NCBI GenBank assembly: GCA_002633005.1
Contig: NMRA01000089.1
Coordinates: forward strand, 558,001-622,000
DNA length: 64,000 nt
Reading direction: 5' to 3'
Origin: Phoronis australis
Taxonomy: Eukaryota > Phoronida > Phoronidae
The position numbers and the translations under genes are program-made. Below are positions 24,201 to 39,200 of the stretch, one piece after another (the first letter of the stretch is position 1; each line of letters starts with the position of its first letter). Below the pieces are notes generated by a model. The model saw only the letters and a program-made list of their open reading frames with translations. It searched no databases and was not told where the DNA came from.

Positions 24201-27200
24201 ATCAAAAGTCAAGATGCTTTGAAGTGTTTGTAATTAAAAGTCAAGATGCTTTGAAGTGTTTCTCAGTAAACATTTTGAAATGGATACCATTGCTAGAAAA
24301 CAATTAGTAAGTAAACCTACAATCAAACCAAATGTGACATCACATTCTGAGCATTAAGTCTTTGTGCTATTTGAATGACATTGGATCATTCATGGTGTAT
24401 TAAGATGAAAATCAACGACGATTATTAAGTCATCTGGCAGAGTTCAAACAAGACACTGTATTTACCCACAACAAATTCCCAGGGTAGATATTACTGTGAA
24501 GTGTCTCCAATATATCACAACACCCTTGAGATTAGACTGACCACTCTCAGACCGACCGCAACACCACAAACCTGTTTAGTTATGAGCCTCTGCAGTATGT
24601 TCATGACAAAACCGAGTAGCCTGGGGTACATGGTCAGTGACTGGATGACCGTCCTCATGAGTAGGGTGGGTAGAGGGGTCTGATCCATCAACTGCTGCAT
24701 GACCACTGCTAGTACTTCCTGGGTATAGATAGACTTCTCAGCGAAACACAGGCTTGTGGCTAGAAGAAGAAAAATGGGAGCTACAGAAAAGGGAGAGTTA
24801 CAGAAAAGGGAGAGTTACAGAAAAGGGAGAGTTACAGAAAAGGGGGGCATATTCAGCTAAAGGAAATGTCCTCTTGTTAAATGATAGTCATCCTTTCACT
24901 ACACTGATTAAACAGCATGTATTTAATCACAAAGTTTGTTGCTATTAGGCCTAATCAAAATTATGTTTGTGTCAAGTGAGACCGATCGTAAAATATGCGT
25001 GTGATTCAAAACATTTTATTTGCTACATGACAATCTATTTCTCAGTATTGTAAAAGAGGATTACTGTTGCAACAAAAATGAGCCTCTCAACGTCAAGTAA
25101 AAGTGGAAAAATAAAACATTTTAGCTTCTTACCTCCCCATCTCAAAGGAGACATAGGAAGGGCAAGGAAATAAAAAATATTTTAGGGTGGTCTCATCTGT
25201 ATGTTTTGAAAATTGGAACTACAAATGAGAACAATTGATGACACTGACATTGTGCAAAACAACAAGAACTCAGGGCTTCTAACATACATAACACATGTGT
25301 CACCAAAACCCAACAAAAGACTCATCAAATTGTCATCACCAAAAAACAAATAAGTCAAAACATAGGTGACTTTTGAGAAACGTTAAGAGAAAACTGGAAA
25401 CCTTTGATAATGGTCTTCATGTCAGCCTTGGTCAGGTCCACGTTATGGAGGGCAATCAACAGCTCGGCTGGTGATAGAGGGCCTGCATAGCTCATCTCCC
25501 CTGGTGGAATGGTCAATCAATTTAATCAAGGTGTGTAAATTTTTTAAGTTAAATTAATTGGCTTTCCTGTAGTAAGAACAATTAAAGCTGCATTGTGTCC
25601 TCTTAGCAGGCTAAAAATGAAAATCTAAGAAGGCAACTAACTCTCATAAAATCTTTCTCATAATATTCCTTGTTGTGAAAGGTACTGTTCCTGGCAAGAA
25701 CATCAAAACCACGAACAAATCCCAAAGTAAACACTTTATTGGGGTTGGCCAACCCTAGCTTGAGTTGGCGAGGAAAAAACCCTGTCAAAGTACAGAATAT
25801 TACGAGACCAATTTTATGAGAGGAAGAGGCCTCATTCCATTTCTGTTATTTAACCAGCTAAACAGGGCAAAATGAAACCTTAAATTTTAACAACCAATGA
25901 AAAACATGTTCGTAAACAATAAAAGTCGCCAAAAATGCTAACATGTGAAAGCCAGCCTCTTATAATGGGAAACCTCTGGGCAGTTGTAACATTCCAACTG
26001 AGATAGAAAGTATAGAGATCTAGTGATAACTGATGATCTCCAGGGAGAACTATCTTGAATGTCAAGGTCAAGATCTTGAGAGACCACTAGATGGCAGTGT
26101 TAAATGCAAACGCTGAAAGTGGGCTGCTTAGTGTTACTGATAATAAACAATCATCCTTCTTGAAAAGCAGTTACAGGGTGTGTGCTGGCCCCGGTGCAAT
26201 CTGCTTTCATTGTAATAAGATACAACCAGTCACAAAGAACTCAAACACAGTTCCTTGTACTATTATGTCATGTTTTACCTTGACCAGCCAAGAGTCTATG
26301 AAACACTTCCTTGACAACAACTGGGTTGAGTTTGATCAACTTGGGTAAGGCTGCCAAGACTTCAGTCTGTAAAGAGAACCACAATGCAAAGAATTTACAG
26401 AACTATGACTCGGACACCAGCAGATAAATCGCAAAAAGTTTACAAAAACATCTTCATTATTTTCAAAACAAATAAAAAAGTCAACACATATTTGTCATGT
26501 TTCAGCATAGACTGAGCAAAACACCACTGTTGATGTTTCAATGGACGTTTACCAGCATTAAAAATAAGCTCCGTTCAGTTTTCAAAGTTAACTTAAGACA
26601 TCATTCAAGAAAGTAACTAAAGCCCAAAGTATAATTACTAGGTGCTCTTCCATCCAACCACACGACACAGTCAGTACAGTGTGACCTAACCAACCACATG
26701 ACAGTCAGTATAGTGTGAGCTTACCTTTGAGAGACCCGTAAGTACAGGTATGAGGAAGCGAACATCAGAGACTCGCTTGTGATAGAGGTCACGCACTCTC
26801 TCCACTAGCTCTCGAGAAGGCAAAGCTGTAATAAACAAGAACCACTGACATCACGGCGGGGAAACCAGTCAAAACAAATACACGGAACAAAGTAGACTTC
26901 AAGAGCATATATTTCTCGAGCTATTCTCCAAAGCTTGATGAAGCAGCAATATTTGTTTCCATGGCAACACTGAAGTCACTTTTGCCTTTATGCCTCTCAC
27001 ATTGACTCTTTTTCCACAGAATCATGGCTTACTGGTCTATTTCAAAATTACAATAGGATAACAAGGCCATGGAGTTCACGCTTTTCAGTGTTAGCAAAAC
27101 AACTAAGCTTGAATAACTGCTGTTAGCAACGATTGTTACAGGATGACAATGAGTGTATAATTTTAATATTGGCAGCAAATATTAACAAAGCTTGGCTAAT

Positions 27201-30200
27201 ACTACTCAACTTACTGTGCGATGGTTACAAATACCAAAAGAAAATCCAAGCTGGGAGTTAAACTTTGAGAACAGTGACTATTCAAACAAGCTTCTTGAAG
27301 TTTGACCCAACTTAGCTTACTAACATCAATGTGCATGTTTGTTTTAATTTTACAACCAAACTTACAGATTACATCTCTTATGATCTGCGTACAAGAAGTT
27401 GTGATGGATTTTTGTTCACAGTTTTTGACCATTACTATCATCTTGGAGGTTGTGAAGAATTCGCGACAGGCCATATTTCAAAATTGACAAACTGCTCAAC
27501 CTTCTCTTAATTTCATATGGCAGTGAATGACAACATGTATCTGGAACTTCCCTTATTGAATATTTTTTTGTGAAATTAACCATCAATGGCAGTAATATGG
27601 CACGCAATGCACAACAGTGTTGACTATTAGAAGGGCCAAATTCTAATTGAAAAATAGCTCAGCTAGCAAACGAACATCCTGGATACCTCCCCTTCGCCCC
27701 CTCCCAGTCATGAGGGAAGACTACTCTGATCATGAATTTGACCTCCACCCAGTTGTTATGACGTCAAATTCCAGGCAATTATGTCTAAATACTTTTGTTA
27801 TGTACTTACTGTAACTGTTTCTACTTGGGTGAGTTACATGTTTAAGTGATTGTCTCTACCCACTTTTGCCTCTGACGTCACTCACCTTTGTCAGTCAAAA
27901 TGTGAATGATCCGTGTGACTAGTGTCTCCGCCCCCTTAGGACAAGTCTCCACCAATCTAAGTAGCTCAGGTGAGTCCATTCCCATTCCTTTCACCTGTAA
28001 AGACGTGTTTCAAACATTTCCATTATGATGGTGCTCCTTACATTATGTCTAGTCAAGTCCCCCCCTTCACTCAATCCTGTCATCAGTGACTAATACATAT
28101 TTATGGTGTTTGACATCAGGGTCATTTAGTATGACACTTAAACATGACTGGAATGTTTGTGTCACGTTAATTGTAATTACCTGTAATTACCTGTCACAAA
28201 CAGGCTACTGGCATGAAACACTAATTATATACTCGCTCTTCCATTCCGATAGCGGGAGACTTGATATACTAAGAATGATGTTGCCAAGCAGGAGTTTTGG
28301 TTTCTCAGCTTAAATAATTGCCTCTTCATCCAGAGAACAAATCAGGAGTGAGGAAATCATATGTTTCTTGGTGAGCCATGTCTTGTTCAAAGGGCAAGCA
28401 GCAAAGTGCTAGCTACAGTGGAATACGTATGAAAATATCATGACACGTTAAGTTAAATCAACTACACATTCACTTACCGGACTTTCCAAAACTCGGAGAA
28501 TGGTCCTCTTTATGTCAGGTTTGGCAGCCGTGTAGACAGCAGCCAGTCTACGGAAACAGGACGTAAAATTTGTATTTTACAATTTTGTGGACAGTGGAGA
28601 CACTGATGCCAACATTTGTCATAACTTTAAATCTTTAAGAAGTAAGAAACATGGATGCACTGATTAAAAATTAGCACCACATCTTATGTCACTTTAATTG
28701 TACCCCAACCAGGAATAATAGAAATCTCTTTGAGAAGACAAAACAAGGGAGGCTCCACTGGTTAAAAGATGTTAGACTCTCTCAAACAGCACGTCTAGCT
28801 ACACTTTGTACACACGTGAATATTAAGCACATCTAACCATTACTGGAAATTATTGTATTTTTGTGTGGAAAAAGTGAATTGATTGGAATAATGTATGAAC
28901 AACGTATTGTAAATATGAATTCAAGTACGTAGAGTACAGCATGTTGATTTTCAAAGTTTTAAATGACACAAAACAAGAAAACACAACGGAATCCAAGCAA
29001 TGATCATCTCTTTCTTTCTTCTCAACTCACTCCCCTCTTAAGCAACAGTTTAGAAGTTCATCCCATGAACAAGTTTGTATGATTGAAAATGTACACAATT
29101 CTTAGATAACTAGCAGACAGTATTTACAACATCCTTATCACAGCTCTGCCAGCATTAGGCTCTACACATGGCTGCTGTAGTTAAACAGTCAAGATGTCAA
29201 TACAAAAGAGTCGAGTCTGTTGACTTACTCATGAATCATTGAGTGGTTGACTGGCATCAAGCAGAGATAGAGGTGTAGGCACAGCCGGGCGTTCTCATCG
29301 TCCCACGCCTTTGGAATGTCTGGAATGGCAGGCAGTTGGAAATGGTGTTAGACGCATCATCAACACAGTCAATGGGGAAGGAACAGGGGAGGCCACATCA
29401 AGACATACACAGCATAAATCAGGATGATTTAAGCACCATAAGAACATGATGTTACACAAAAAATATTCAAGAATGATCAGACACTCTGATAAGCCATTTG
29501 CCAAAAATTATTCATCTTCAATTTGGTCAAAAGCATGGTTGGTTCTGGTCTGTCTTTTCTTGAAAATCAAGTCAGTGAGACAGTAATTTTTTAATCATTC
29601 ACTCTTCAAAAAAAAATCCAACCGAGATGAGAAAAAAATGAGGTAGGCTTTCCTTTTTAAGTCACCATATAGCAAATCATGGCATTTCAAACAATGGTTA
29701 TGTGTAGCTTTTCAAAACAAAAACAAGGAAAGAGACACTGGCCGAATTTGAAGTGAGCGCAGGTCTCAAAACGAGTTGGAGTAGAGACCACTATTTTTGG
29801 CCAGCTACAGCTGGATTCGAACCCGGGTAGTTTAGATTCACAGTAATTTGTATGTTTAAGTCAATCAACTGAAACTGAGTTTGACAATTAGCAAAGTGTT
29901 TTTTGTGTATTTGCTTGACCTTTCTAAAGCCAGAATCCTACACATTGACAAAGTAGATGGCCTCATTCCACAACACTTCAGTTTTGAACACTCAAACGTA
30001 GTTTTGACTGAAAAATCTACACACTTCAGTTTACAGGAAGTTTGAATCCTACCTGGTTTAGGCTTATAGGCATAAAGCTCCAACGGCGGCGATGGTTTGA
30101 GGAGATGACCGAGGGCCATGACTGCGTACACCTCAATAACACTCCGCATGTCGTCGCGTTCATAAAGTTTCTTTGTTACACGAATGGCATTGTTTCTCAC

Positions 30201-33200
30201 CTGACAAAAAACACAAATTATTTATCTACAAAACTGACAAATTTAAGAGGTCTTATTTATCTTGTGCTGAAATTGAAACAGAGTTTCTTCCACTAAAGGA
30301 ATCAATTGGAAAACTGCAAAAATACTTTAAAATGCCTCAGCGTTGTGTAAGACTTGGTATTTGCCCAACTTTGGTGGAGATTTCAGCACATAGTCAAAAA
30401 CCAAATATAACGCCCATACACTGGATCCATGAACAAGGACAAATGCACGTTTTTGCATTTCTGAAATTTTATACTATTCCATGCAATCCTAGCCACAAAT
30501 GATTAATCAACTGAATGAATATACAGGGTGTCTTAAAAATGTTCACAAAAATACACGAATACCAGGATGTAGTTTTACAGGCTACAAATGGTGTTTTCTG
30601 TATCCCAGGATTCCCATCCAAGTTTAATTTGATAGGCACAAAAGACAGAAAAAGGCCACAGTTTACTTTACGTGCAAAGAAACGACAAATGGACTTGCCC
30701 AGACTCTGCACAGCTGACTTCCACAGTCTTCCCATGCTCCACATAACGAAAATTTCTCGTTCAACTACTGCATCCTATGTTCAAATTGAACATACAGAGA
30801 ACACAGAAATGGCTCTTTTTATCGGTCTCCACCTTGTGGCAACAGTTTGTTTGAGCTGCACAGCTAGATTAGTTTGGTGCCAAATCTCTGCAGTAAGAGT
30901 CAATTGTGGCACTTTTGCTAACTTGTACGCATTGCAAGACAACCTTGGGGAATTCTTGAATAAGACAAACATCATTAGTTTGCAGTAAAACCATATCCTG
31001 TTAGTCATACTTTAGAATGTGTGTGTGAAAACTTTTTGGACAGCCACATTATTTGGGACATAGAAGTTTGTTCAATAAAGAAAACCAAATACTTTTTAAA
31101 ACCATGTTAAGGAAATATAAATTAAGAAAAGGAAGAGCAGTTCACCTCCGACCGTTCATGGACAGTAAAATCCAGTAACACTTGAGTGAAGATGTCCTTC
31201 ATTGCCGGACGTTTGAGAATGAGGTCACGCACGGTGGACATTCCTATGTAGACACGGCTCTAGAAAAAACGAAACACAATAGTTAAGTGTACACTTGTAT
31301 ATACAGATAGTGCAATGATAAGACTGGTAACTAAGTGAAACAAGATCACGCAGTACTAGTAAAATGTACAGAAACAGCCTTCACCCAGATAGAAGACAGT
31401 ACGCTCTGTAACAGCTCAACCTCTAGAGGAATGGTAGTGTACAGGGATAAGGAAATTGACATGAATAATTATTAGCATGTGTGCATGTGTGTGTGCCCCT
31501 GTGCACCTCTGTGAAAGAGTGAAAGAAAACCGTTGCTCATGTACACAACATGCTAGGTCTAGTAGTCGATCAATTCATTAATTATTAAAATATGGATGTC
31601 TCAAAAAATGCTCTACAATTTATGTTGCCTAGCAACACACAAATGTGTTGCGTCGGTCCTATAACATAAACCACGTCAGGTGTGAAGTTGATACAATATC
31701 CCGGACGAGACGAGCTTCACGGTAAGATTACCTCATCTTGACAATATTTCTTCAACACTGCAACTGCATTTGGAGTGATGGTAGGTGCCTCCAGTAGTAG
31801 GCGACTAAACAATCTGGAAACAAGAACAAAATCCTCCTAGGTAAAGATCACACAAAACAACAAGGCTTTAAAACTAAAAAATAACATAACTATAAACTTG
31901 TATTACACCTAAACAAAACTAACTGAGCAGTGACTAACCGTCACCAATACCATCACTTTCCCTGCAGTATTATCACCAACATAGAACCGTTAGTGAGTGA
32001 GCAGAACAGAAGAGTTGTACACACCCTTCCTTCTGATCTGGCTGTTCCAACAGCCTCATAAGAAGGCTGGTCAGACAGTCGTCATAGTTGGAGATGGTTG
32101 GCTTGGCATTACCCACTCCAGTCACATTAAGACTCTGGTAGACAGCATACTCCTGGTACAGCCAGGCAAAGGCCAATTCCTGTCTGTGTCGGAGGTCATC
32201 AAAGATGTAGTCCTGGAGCTCTGAAACAAGAAAGAAAGAAATAATCCAGGAAGTCTATAAGTCCAAAACTGTAAAGTATAATCCTAAAAACATTGGCGGA
32301 CATGGAATTCCTACATGTGGTGTTACAGTACTCAAGTCCAGAGCACCCCGACAACAATGGCATGTGATCACAAAAAAATTTATGGGTGCATAAAAATGTC
32401 TTTCACAACAAAGCAAAATTTGCCAAAATGATGAAAAATACATAATGCTAACATTCTCTCATGGGTTTACACAAAGCACCGCTATAGAATGCAATTGACT
32501 CACCCCTCTTCATCAAGCCTCCAAACTGGGCCACAAGTCCAGTCAGCATTTTCATTCGGTTACTAATTCCGCTACCCATGATCAACCCTGCGAACAGCAA
32601 CAAGTAATTAACTGAGAGAAACATGTTTCTCATTGTACTTGTGCTTCTCTGCTCTAACAACAAAACCCCTAGTCTAATACATTCTGATTTCATTTTAACT
32701 TTGTTGATGTTTTACAACAATTACTGCAAGTCTCTGCCAGTGTGCAAAGAGAGAAAATGTCAACAATTTCAATCATGGGATATCAACACAACTCTGTATT
32801 AGCAAAATTATAGACGATTTCAGTGCTTCAAAAGAACTGTCGGTTCATCAGTACTTGAGATCGGACTCTACAAAGTGACTTGTCACCGACTGTCAATTTA
32901 TGCACCGAACATGAATAAAACCAATAACAAATTATCAGTTCTTTACAAACCTAGAAATCACTTCTCATCTAGGAACAAGCTGAGACAAATTGTACAGCAG
33001 TAAGTGGTCTAAATTAAAGCTTGTGTATTCAACGTAATGATCAGAATAGAACTCACTTTCAGCTCTGATGATGCGACTATAAGCTGCTTCAGTCATCTCG
33101 TCTATCTTGTCCATGGCGAGTGAGTGAGTAATGTTGGACAGACGGAACTGATATATGCCTCGACGCGTGGTTGACGGGATCTGCAGGCACGACCAACAGA

Positions 33201-36200
33201 TGGCGTGTGTATTCAGAAACAATCATTTACTAGCAGTAACACGATCAACATCCACATTTTACTTCCAAGCTACAACCACGGCATTGTTTTTTACAAATTG
33301 ATACAAAATGTTAAAGCCAAAGAATCACTTTTAAGTGAGCTTCGAAGTTGAATATACAATTTTTTTAACAAACTGAAGAATGAATGAGGCATAAAATGTT
33401 ATTTGCCACCATCCTCTTTAACATGAGACTCTTGATTCTTGACGAACAATTCATTCTAAAAACATCACAACACAAAATGAGCACTCTTCACAGCTACGAA
33501 GTAAACATTACATTAGACACCTCAAGAAACATCAAAACAACTAAAACAAAGCTTTACCTGTGGTGCTATAAACGGTGCCGGCTTCTTGAAGTCATCCTCC
33601 ACCTGACCACCCACCACAGTAGATATGGTGTGTTTGGGAGATGTGGCCTGCTCTTCATCAACTTCCTCCTACAATATCCAGCAATACAGAGGAGATACAG
33701 TGGACAGTATTCAGACAAAATGAACCAAAATTTCCCATCACGGTGACTGGACGGAAGTTAAATTCATCGCCAGAGTAGTCTCCCCTGATGACAATGGCTG
33801 AGCAGAAACCAAAGTCATCGTCTAAGTAGTTTTCTCTCATGACCAAATATGGAGGGAGTACACAGGACAGTTAGCAAGGTGGCTAAGGCATACTGGTATT
33901 ACCAGTCATTTTTTGCTGTTCACAGAATTAGCCGTCTTGATGGGAAAGTGGTATTTTGTCACATTACTTTTGTCATGCACTGTATGTATGGTACTTATGA
34001 GATACACAGTAATCTGAACACAGATGCCATTTCGCAGAAATAATAGCTGCAAAGTGGAGGCATTGACCTATATCAACACAGTCGGTGTCTACAAATATGA
34101 TATATTTGAAAGATTGAGTGAGTCAAACTGTTACTGTATTTCATGCTATCGAAGCTGAAAAGCCAATATGAAGGTTGACTTCAAAACAGAATTAACAATT
34201 TGTAAAAATACAGTCACTGTTTCGCACAATTTTTCAAGGAGGTTCTACGGCTCACAAGATTGATTAGCTGTAGAGAACAGTAAGATTCATTCTTTCTTAT
34301 CGACATCGGAAATTGGCAGTAAATTTGAAATGTATGTATATGTAAGCACACCCAAACACGAACACGGTTATTATACAAAATGTTTGTTTACCTCCTTTTC
34401 ACCCATTGTTTCTTGTGTCACTTCCTTGATGCCCTTGCCGAGGCCGTGAGCTGTCAGCTGATTGGCCAGTAAGCGAGACAAGTGATTCACCTGCGCCTCT
34501 GTACCTGCCGCCGCGATGGGTGTATAGGTTGACTGGAAGTGGGCTGGCATGGTATCAGGTAACATCACCTGAGAAAGAAAACATGGATGTATCATCCATA
34601 ATCACAGTTTTAGCACTAAATTCTGAAATCAACACTTGCAGTAATGTCTTACTACGCGTTCATAGTGATTTTATTTATATTAAATATATTTTAACACGTT
34701 AACATAGTGATTTTATTTATATTAAATATATTTTAACAAATTAACATATCACTAATCAATAATTTGTGTACTTTGGTAGCAGCCCTTCTGCTAAGCATTC
34801 TTGCTGAAGATGATTCCAATTCAGTGTTCTCAAATTTTCGAGTGGCACATAAATTATCAGGTGTCTGACAAATGCAACTGCAGAACATCCCTCTAGTATG
34901 TATAGATCGACACTAATCCAAACAAAGCTTGTCACAGGTTTCCAACCCAAACACAAGAAAAGCCTTTTTACTGAGCCAATTCAAATTTTAAGTTACACAT
35001 AGGGACATCTTTTACAAAAAGAGGAAGACAAGGGCCAACAGAGGCACATACACTGAGGCTTACTAAGAAATAAAAGTTGTGTAGCCGCACTTTAAAAATG
35101 TTGTGCATTACTGTACTTGTCACCGCAAGGAAAGTCATGCCTACTGACCATGCTGATGAGGACTAGATCAGTGACATTGGCAGGGGTCAGCTTGTCAATG
35201 AGGTCAGCGGCCGTGATGTCAGTGGCACTCTGCTCTTGCTTCTTGGTGGGCTTTGGTGCTGGCATGGGAGTGGCACCTTCGGCAAGAACATCAGAAACCT
35301 TGGGCACCTGAACAGAAGATTGATTGAGTTGTTGAAACACAAGGCGCACCATACAGTAAACAAGACAATCCTTCACAAACCATCAGGCTCCTTTCGCCAG
35401 TGGGTAATACTGGTGAGTCATTCAAGTCTCCCCCCCTGCCCCGGACAGGATGCAAGAACACATTACTTCCCATTGGTACTCATTTGCAGCTGAGTCAACT
35501 GAAGCAATGCAGAGGTTACTACATTTGTCTAACTCAAGAGGAAAGTAAACCAACTGCACCAGCCAGGGATTGAACACACTGATAGAACTTGCTCGTGGTT
35601 CGTCTACAAAAACTTATCAAAAGCTGCACTGCTGTGTAATCAATGTTCTTGTAGCTGTAATTGACATGTTCTTTTTTGTATTTTCTAAACCAACTGCAAT
35701 ACAATGAATCTTAAACTAAACAACAAAAGAGCTTTAAATTTCTATATTGTGACTCTAATACTTTAAAACTTGCAACTTAAGAATTTTTCAAAACCTGAAC
35801 ACCATGAAGCCAAACAAATTTCAAAAAAGTTAGATCATCTATTTTGTCCAGAGACAAAGGAGAGGAAACTTTTCCAAGTGACGGATCATTCTACAAATTT
35901 ATAGGCAGATGTGGTAAATATAATTTTTTGTTTTGTAAAATTTAACTGCAAGAAGCATAAGAAGCATTTTTTGCATGAATAAAGTCAAAACAGTGAATAA
36001 AAAGAGACAAAAAAGAGGAAACTGGAAATCAAATAAAAGAAATCGAAACCAAAAGAAACAAAATCCTCTTAAAAGAGGAAAATTACGAGCCCTAATTGTC
36101 CGATGAGTTGACCAAAACCAGAAACACTCAGACATGCTCTCATACCTTTGATGCTGGTTTCTTAAACTCGCCCTCGTCTGCGGGAGCTTCGGGTGCAGCC

Positions 36201-39200
36201 ATCGGCACCTTCCTCTTTCGTGACTCCACTCCCTTAGGCATGTTCTTCATCACCTCCACCTGAGTGGCACCAAGGTCCGTCAGTAGCGTGGTGATCTGTG
36301 CATGATAGTCCAGCGAGCTAGGATGTTTGAGCAGACTCAGCATCTGGATCTTGAGGTTCTTCCGCACGCTGCTCACTTGAGACTTGCTCAGAGTTGGCGG
36401 CAGGTTGACTGCAAGAAACACACCTCAGCGAATCATTGGCTACAATACCAGGGGTGCCAACCTTCTCAAGACATAATCTGTATTATACCACAATATCAGC
36501 CTCGAATGACCAATACAACTGTGTAATAACCCATTTAGTTGTCTAACGGAGTGAGATAACATTTTAGCGGGAAACCCGAGGCCAGTTTCAAACCCAATCC
36601 GCAAGAGTTTTGAGCTGTCGACTTTACCACTGCACCACTCTGCGGCTGACGTCATCAAACCTGAATATAGTCTGAGCACAAGCAATATCTCATGTTCCAC
36701 AAACCGCATTGCACTGACATAAATATACGCTGTGAAAAACAAAACGCACAATTTCAAAACCACTTCTTTAATTCAGTAAAATTTAAACACTAACAAGTAA
36801 ATAACATGTGAAGTAAGTAATATGTGTAGATATTTGAAAATGGAATAGAAATAAATCTCAATGTCTAAAACAAGAACTAGGTCGTATCAGTTTAAAATAA
36901 TGTATAAGCAGCTATTATTAGCAACAGCTAGTCGACATCTTCCTCGTGTTTTCTTTATGGAGCTCTGTCTTGATTTATTGTGATGTTGAACGTGCCACTG
37001 GTGATTGTTGCGTTTCCAAATACAGACGACAACCTTGATGAAGCGGAGGAGGTGCGAGACATTGAGATGTTACTGGAGGATGATGCAGGCTCGCACCCTG
37101 TAAGTATGGAGCATAAACGTCTCTGCTCAGTAATGTCTGCTGTGTTGTAGTTGTTCAGGCTCTGTATGTTCCTGTGTCCCGACAGCTGCATCACGGTGGT
37201 TGGGGGGACTCTTCACTTGAGTAACTTGGAACACGCACATCGTCTTTCTCACGCTGTGGTTTGTTTTACAGCCCGCTATTCCAGCTGCCTCGCACATCCG
37301 CGGAACAATTTTGGCTAGAGTGTTTACACCAACCGGCTACACCGTAAAGCAAGGCTGATCAGATGAAGGTCTACTCTGCTTGGGATTAAGATAGAATGTG
37401 CTGTCTGCTTGCATCATAATCTCTGGTCTCATTGCTCTGTATTTCTTATACGCAGCTACTGGGCAGTGGGGTTGGTTTTCTTCCAATGCAAATTGCTTCA
37501 GTTTGAATAGTCTCATCAATGACCCATCTGATCTTGTTTTGGTCGCCCTTTCATTGAACTCCCTGTATTCTCCTTCCGTTGTACTATGCAGTGTGATACC
37601 GTCCTAATGAAGTTTTCGATTCTCATCGTTTCCACGAAATCCTAACAGGAGAGTATTATTCAGCAATACCAAGTTGAGTAAAGCACTCCTTTGGCCCATA
37701 AGATTTCCTGATCATTGGCAGTAAGTTCCTCTCCTTTATTACTTTTGTTGCCTTTTCCTTGAGCTTTTAGGTCTTTTCGCTTCCCTTGCAGAGCTGCTCA
37801 TGATCACTTATAAACGAAAACTCGGTATCATATTCTCGCAAAAAACGATCAATAGATCTTTGGAAACTTAGTTTGAGTGTCTGGCTCCTACTCTGATCTG
37901 TCCCTTTTTTCACTTCTAGAAAGAAACAGCTCAAATAAGCGTCCAACTCTTCTTTTGTAAGCTCAAGTATGTGTTTTTTTCTCAGCTGGTCTTGTTGCTG
38001 CTAACATGGTGTTGAATGTTTCCACGTCGTATTTTGTTTTTCTCACGGTGTTGAAAGTTTTCTCCGATTCGACAAAGTCCTTAATGTCTCTAGCGTTAAA
38101 CTCTTCACGGTATCTAACATTTTCTCCCAATTGGAGATCGTCGATTTCCAGTTGAAATGTCGGTAGCATGTCGTCTGGAATCCTAGACATTGTTACAGTA
38201 ACCAGGTAACCTATTGTACTTTAGCAGACGATATTTTGACAATAAACGCTTAGCATAAAATGTGTAGTAAGCTAGTCTATTTGTTTAGAGCTTATTTTAT
38301 TGATTCACCTTATTTGTATTTTGTTTAAATTTTTAATTGGCTTTGAGTAAAAACATTGTTTTAACAAGAAATGACTCTGCGTTTCTTAAAAGGTCATGAC
38401 CTCCGACTCCTAGCCCCTGACATGGAAAGTAGTTCCCTAGCCGAGGCGAGTCGAGAAAGGTAGATCGATTCATTGCAATGTTTCTCGTTTAGTATGAGGT
38501 ATAGATTATTACATGATCTCAGTCGTTATCCCCCTTATCTAGAGCCCTCGTGGATTTTGTAGAATAATCACCTCAGGGCTGATGCCCCTCGGGCGATAAT
38601 TCTCCAAAATCTACTCGGGCTCTAGATTACGGGGATAACGACTTCGCCATGTAATAATCAAAATATATTCAAGTTAAAAATCCATATTTTGCAAGTGAAA
38701 ACAGCATCAAAACACTGGACATCACAACAGACACTTTATTTACATGTCAAGTCTCTTACCATGCAACCTCTCAAAGGACAGGACAACCTTGTGCATGAAG
38801 TCTGGTCTCTGTCTTGCAATGTTGCTTATTGCTCCCATACAGGTCATCAGATTAACACTGAAAAACAATGGACCGTGCTTGGGACAAGGAAATACATACT
38901 TTCAATAGCATCACAACCTCAATTTTTGGAAAACAGATTTAAAAAATCAAAAACCGTAATCGGGTTACTCTGCTTGTAAAAGAAGGCAGTGTGGCCAAGT
39001 AGGTTGAATGTCTGTCTCCCGTTCTGAAGGTCTTAGGTTTCAATCCCACTGGACCCAACTATTAGAACCTTGATGTTTGATGCAATGGGCTCAGCTGAGT
39101 GGCCAGCGCACGTCTGCTACTGCGCGTATCAGACCACTTGCGCTATTTTCATAATCTGCTTGTCACAGACTGTGATGGTTTGTATGTAATACTGAAACAA

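Larger units (their letters stand above)
23504..25613 (-). repeat. Duplicated SYMPK block, copy B (right of gap)
   Basis: Begins at CTATGTCTCATTAAATTGTG on the first base after the N and ends AGCAGGCTAAAA at 25613. It is about 70 bp longer than copy A, partly from a 33-bp tandem duplication near 24225-24262 and extra minisatellite units at 24781-24842. Confidence 0.92.

Noticed and set aside
21645-25500. A symplekin with eight exons from a genuine internal tandem duplication
   Set aside because: The 602-nt block would shift the frame, and the N gap sits exactly at the junction.
29760-29830. A further SINE on the - strand, from GGTTCGAATCC at about 29812
   Set aside because: A good B box, but no A box at the required distance; too weak to list.
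30515-30988. A 157-codon open frame as a gene in a SYMPK intron
   Set aside because: Lies within a probable mariner-like element, resembles no transposase, and the opposite strand is equally open.
38985-39054. A functional tRNA gene
   Set aside because: A and B boxes are present, but the B box is altered and no cloverleaf with an intact acceptor stem is evident; a SINE head is more likely.
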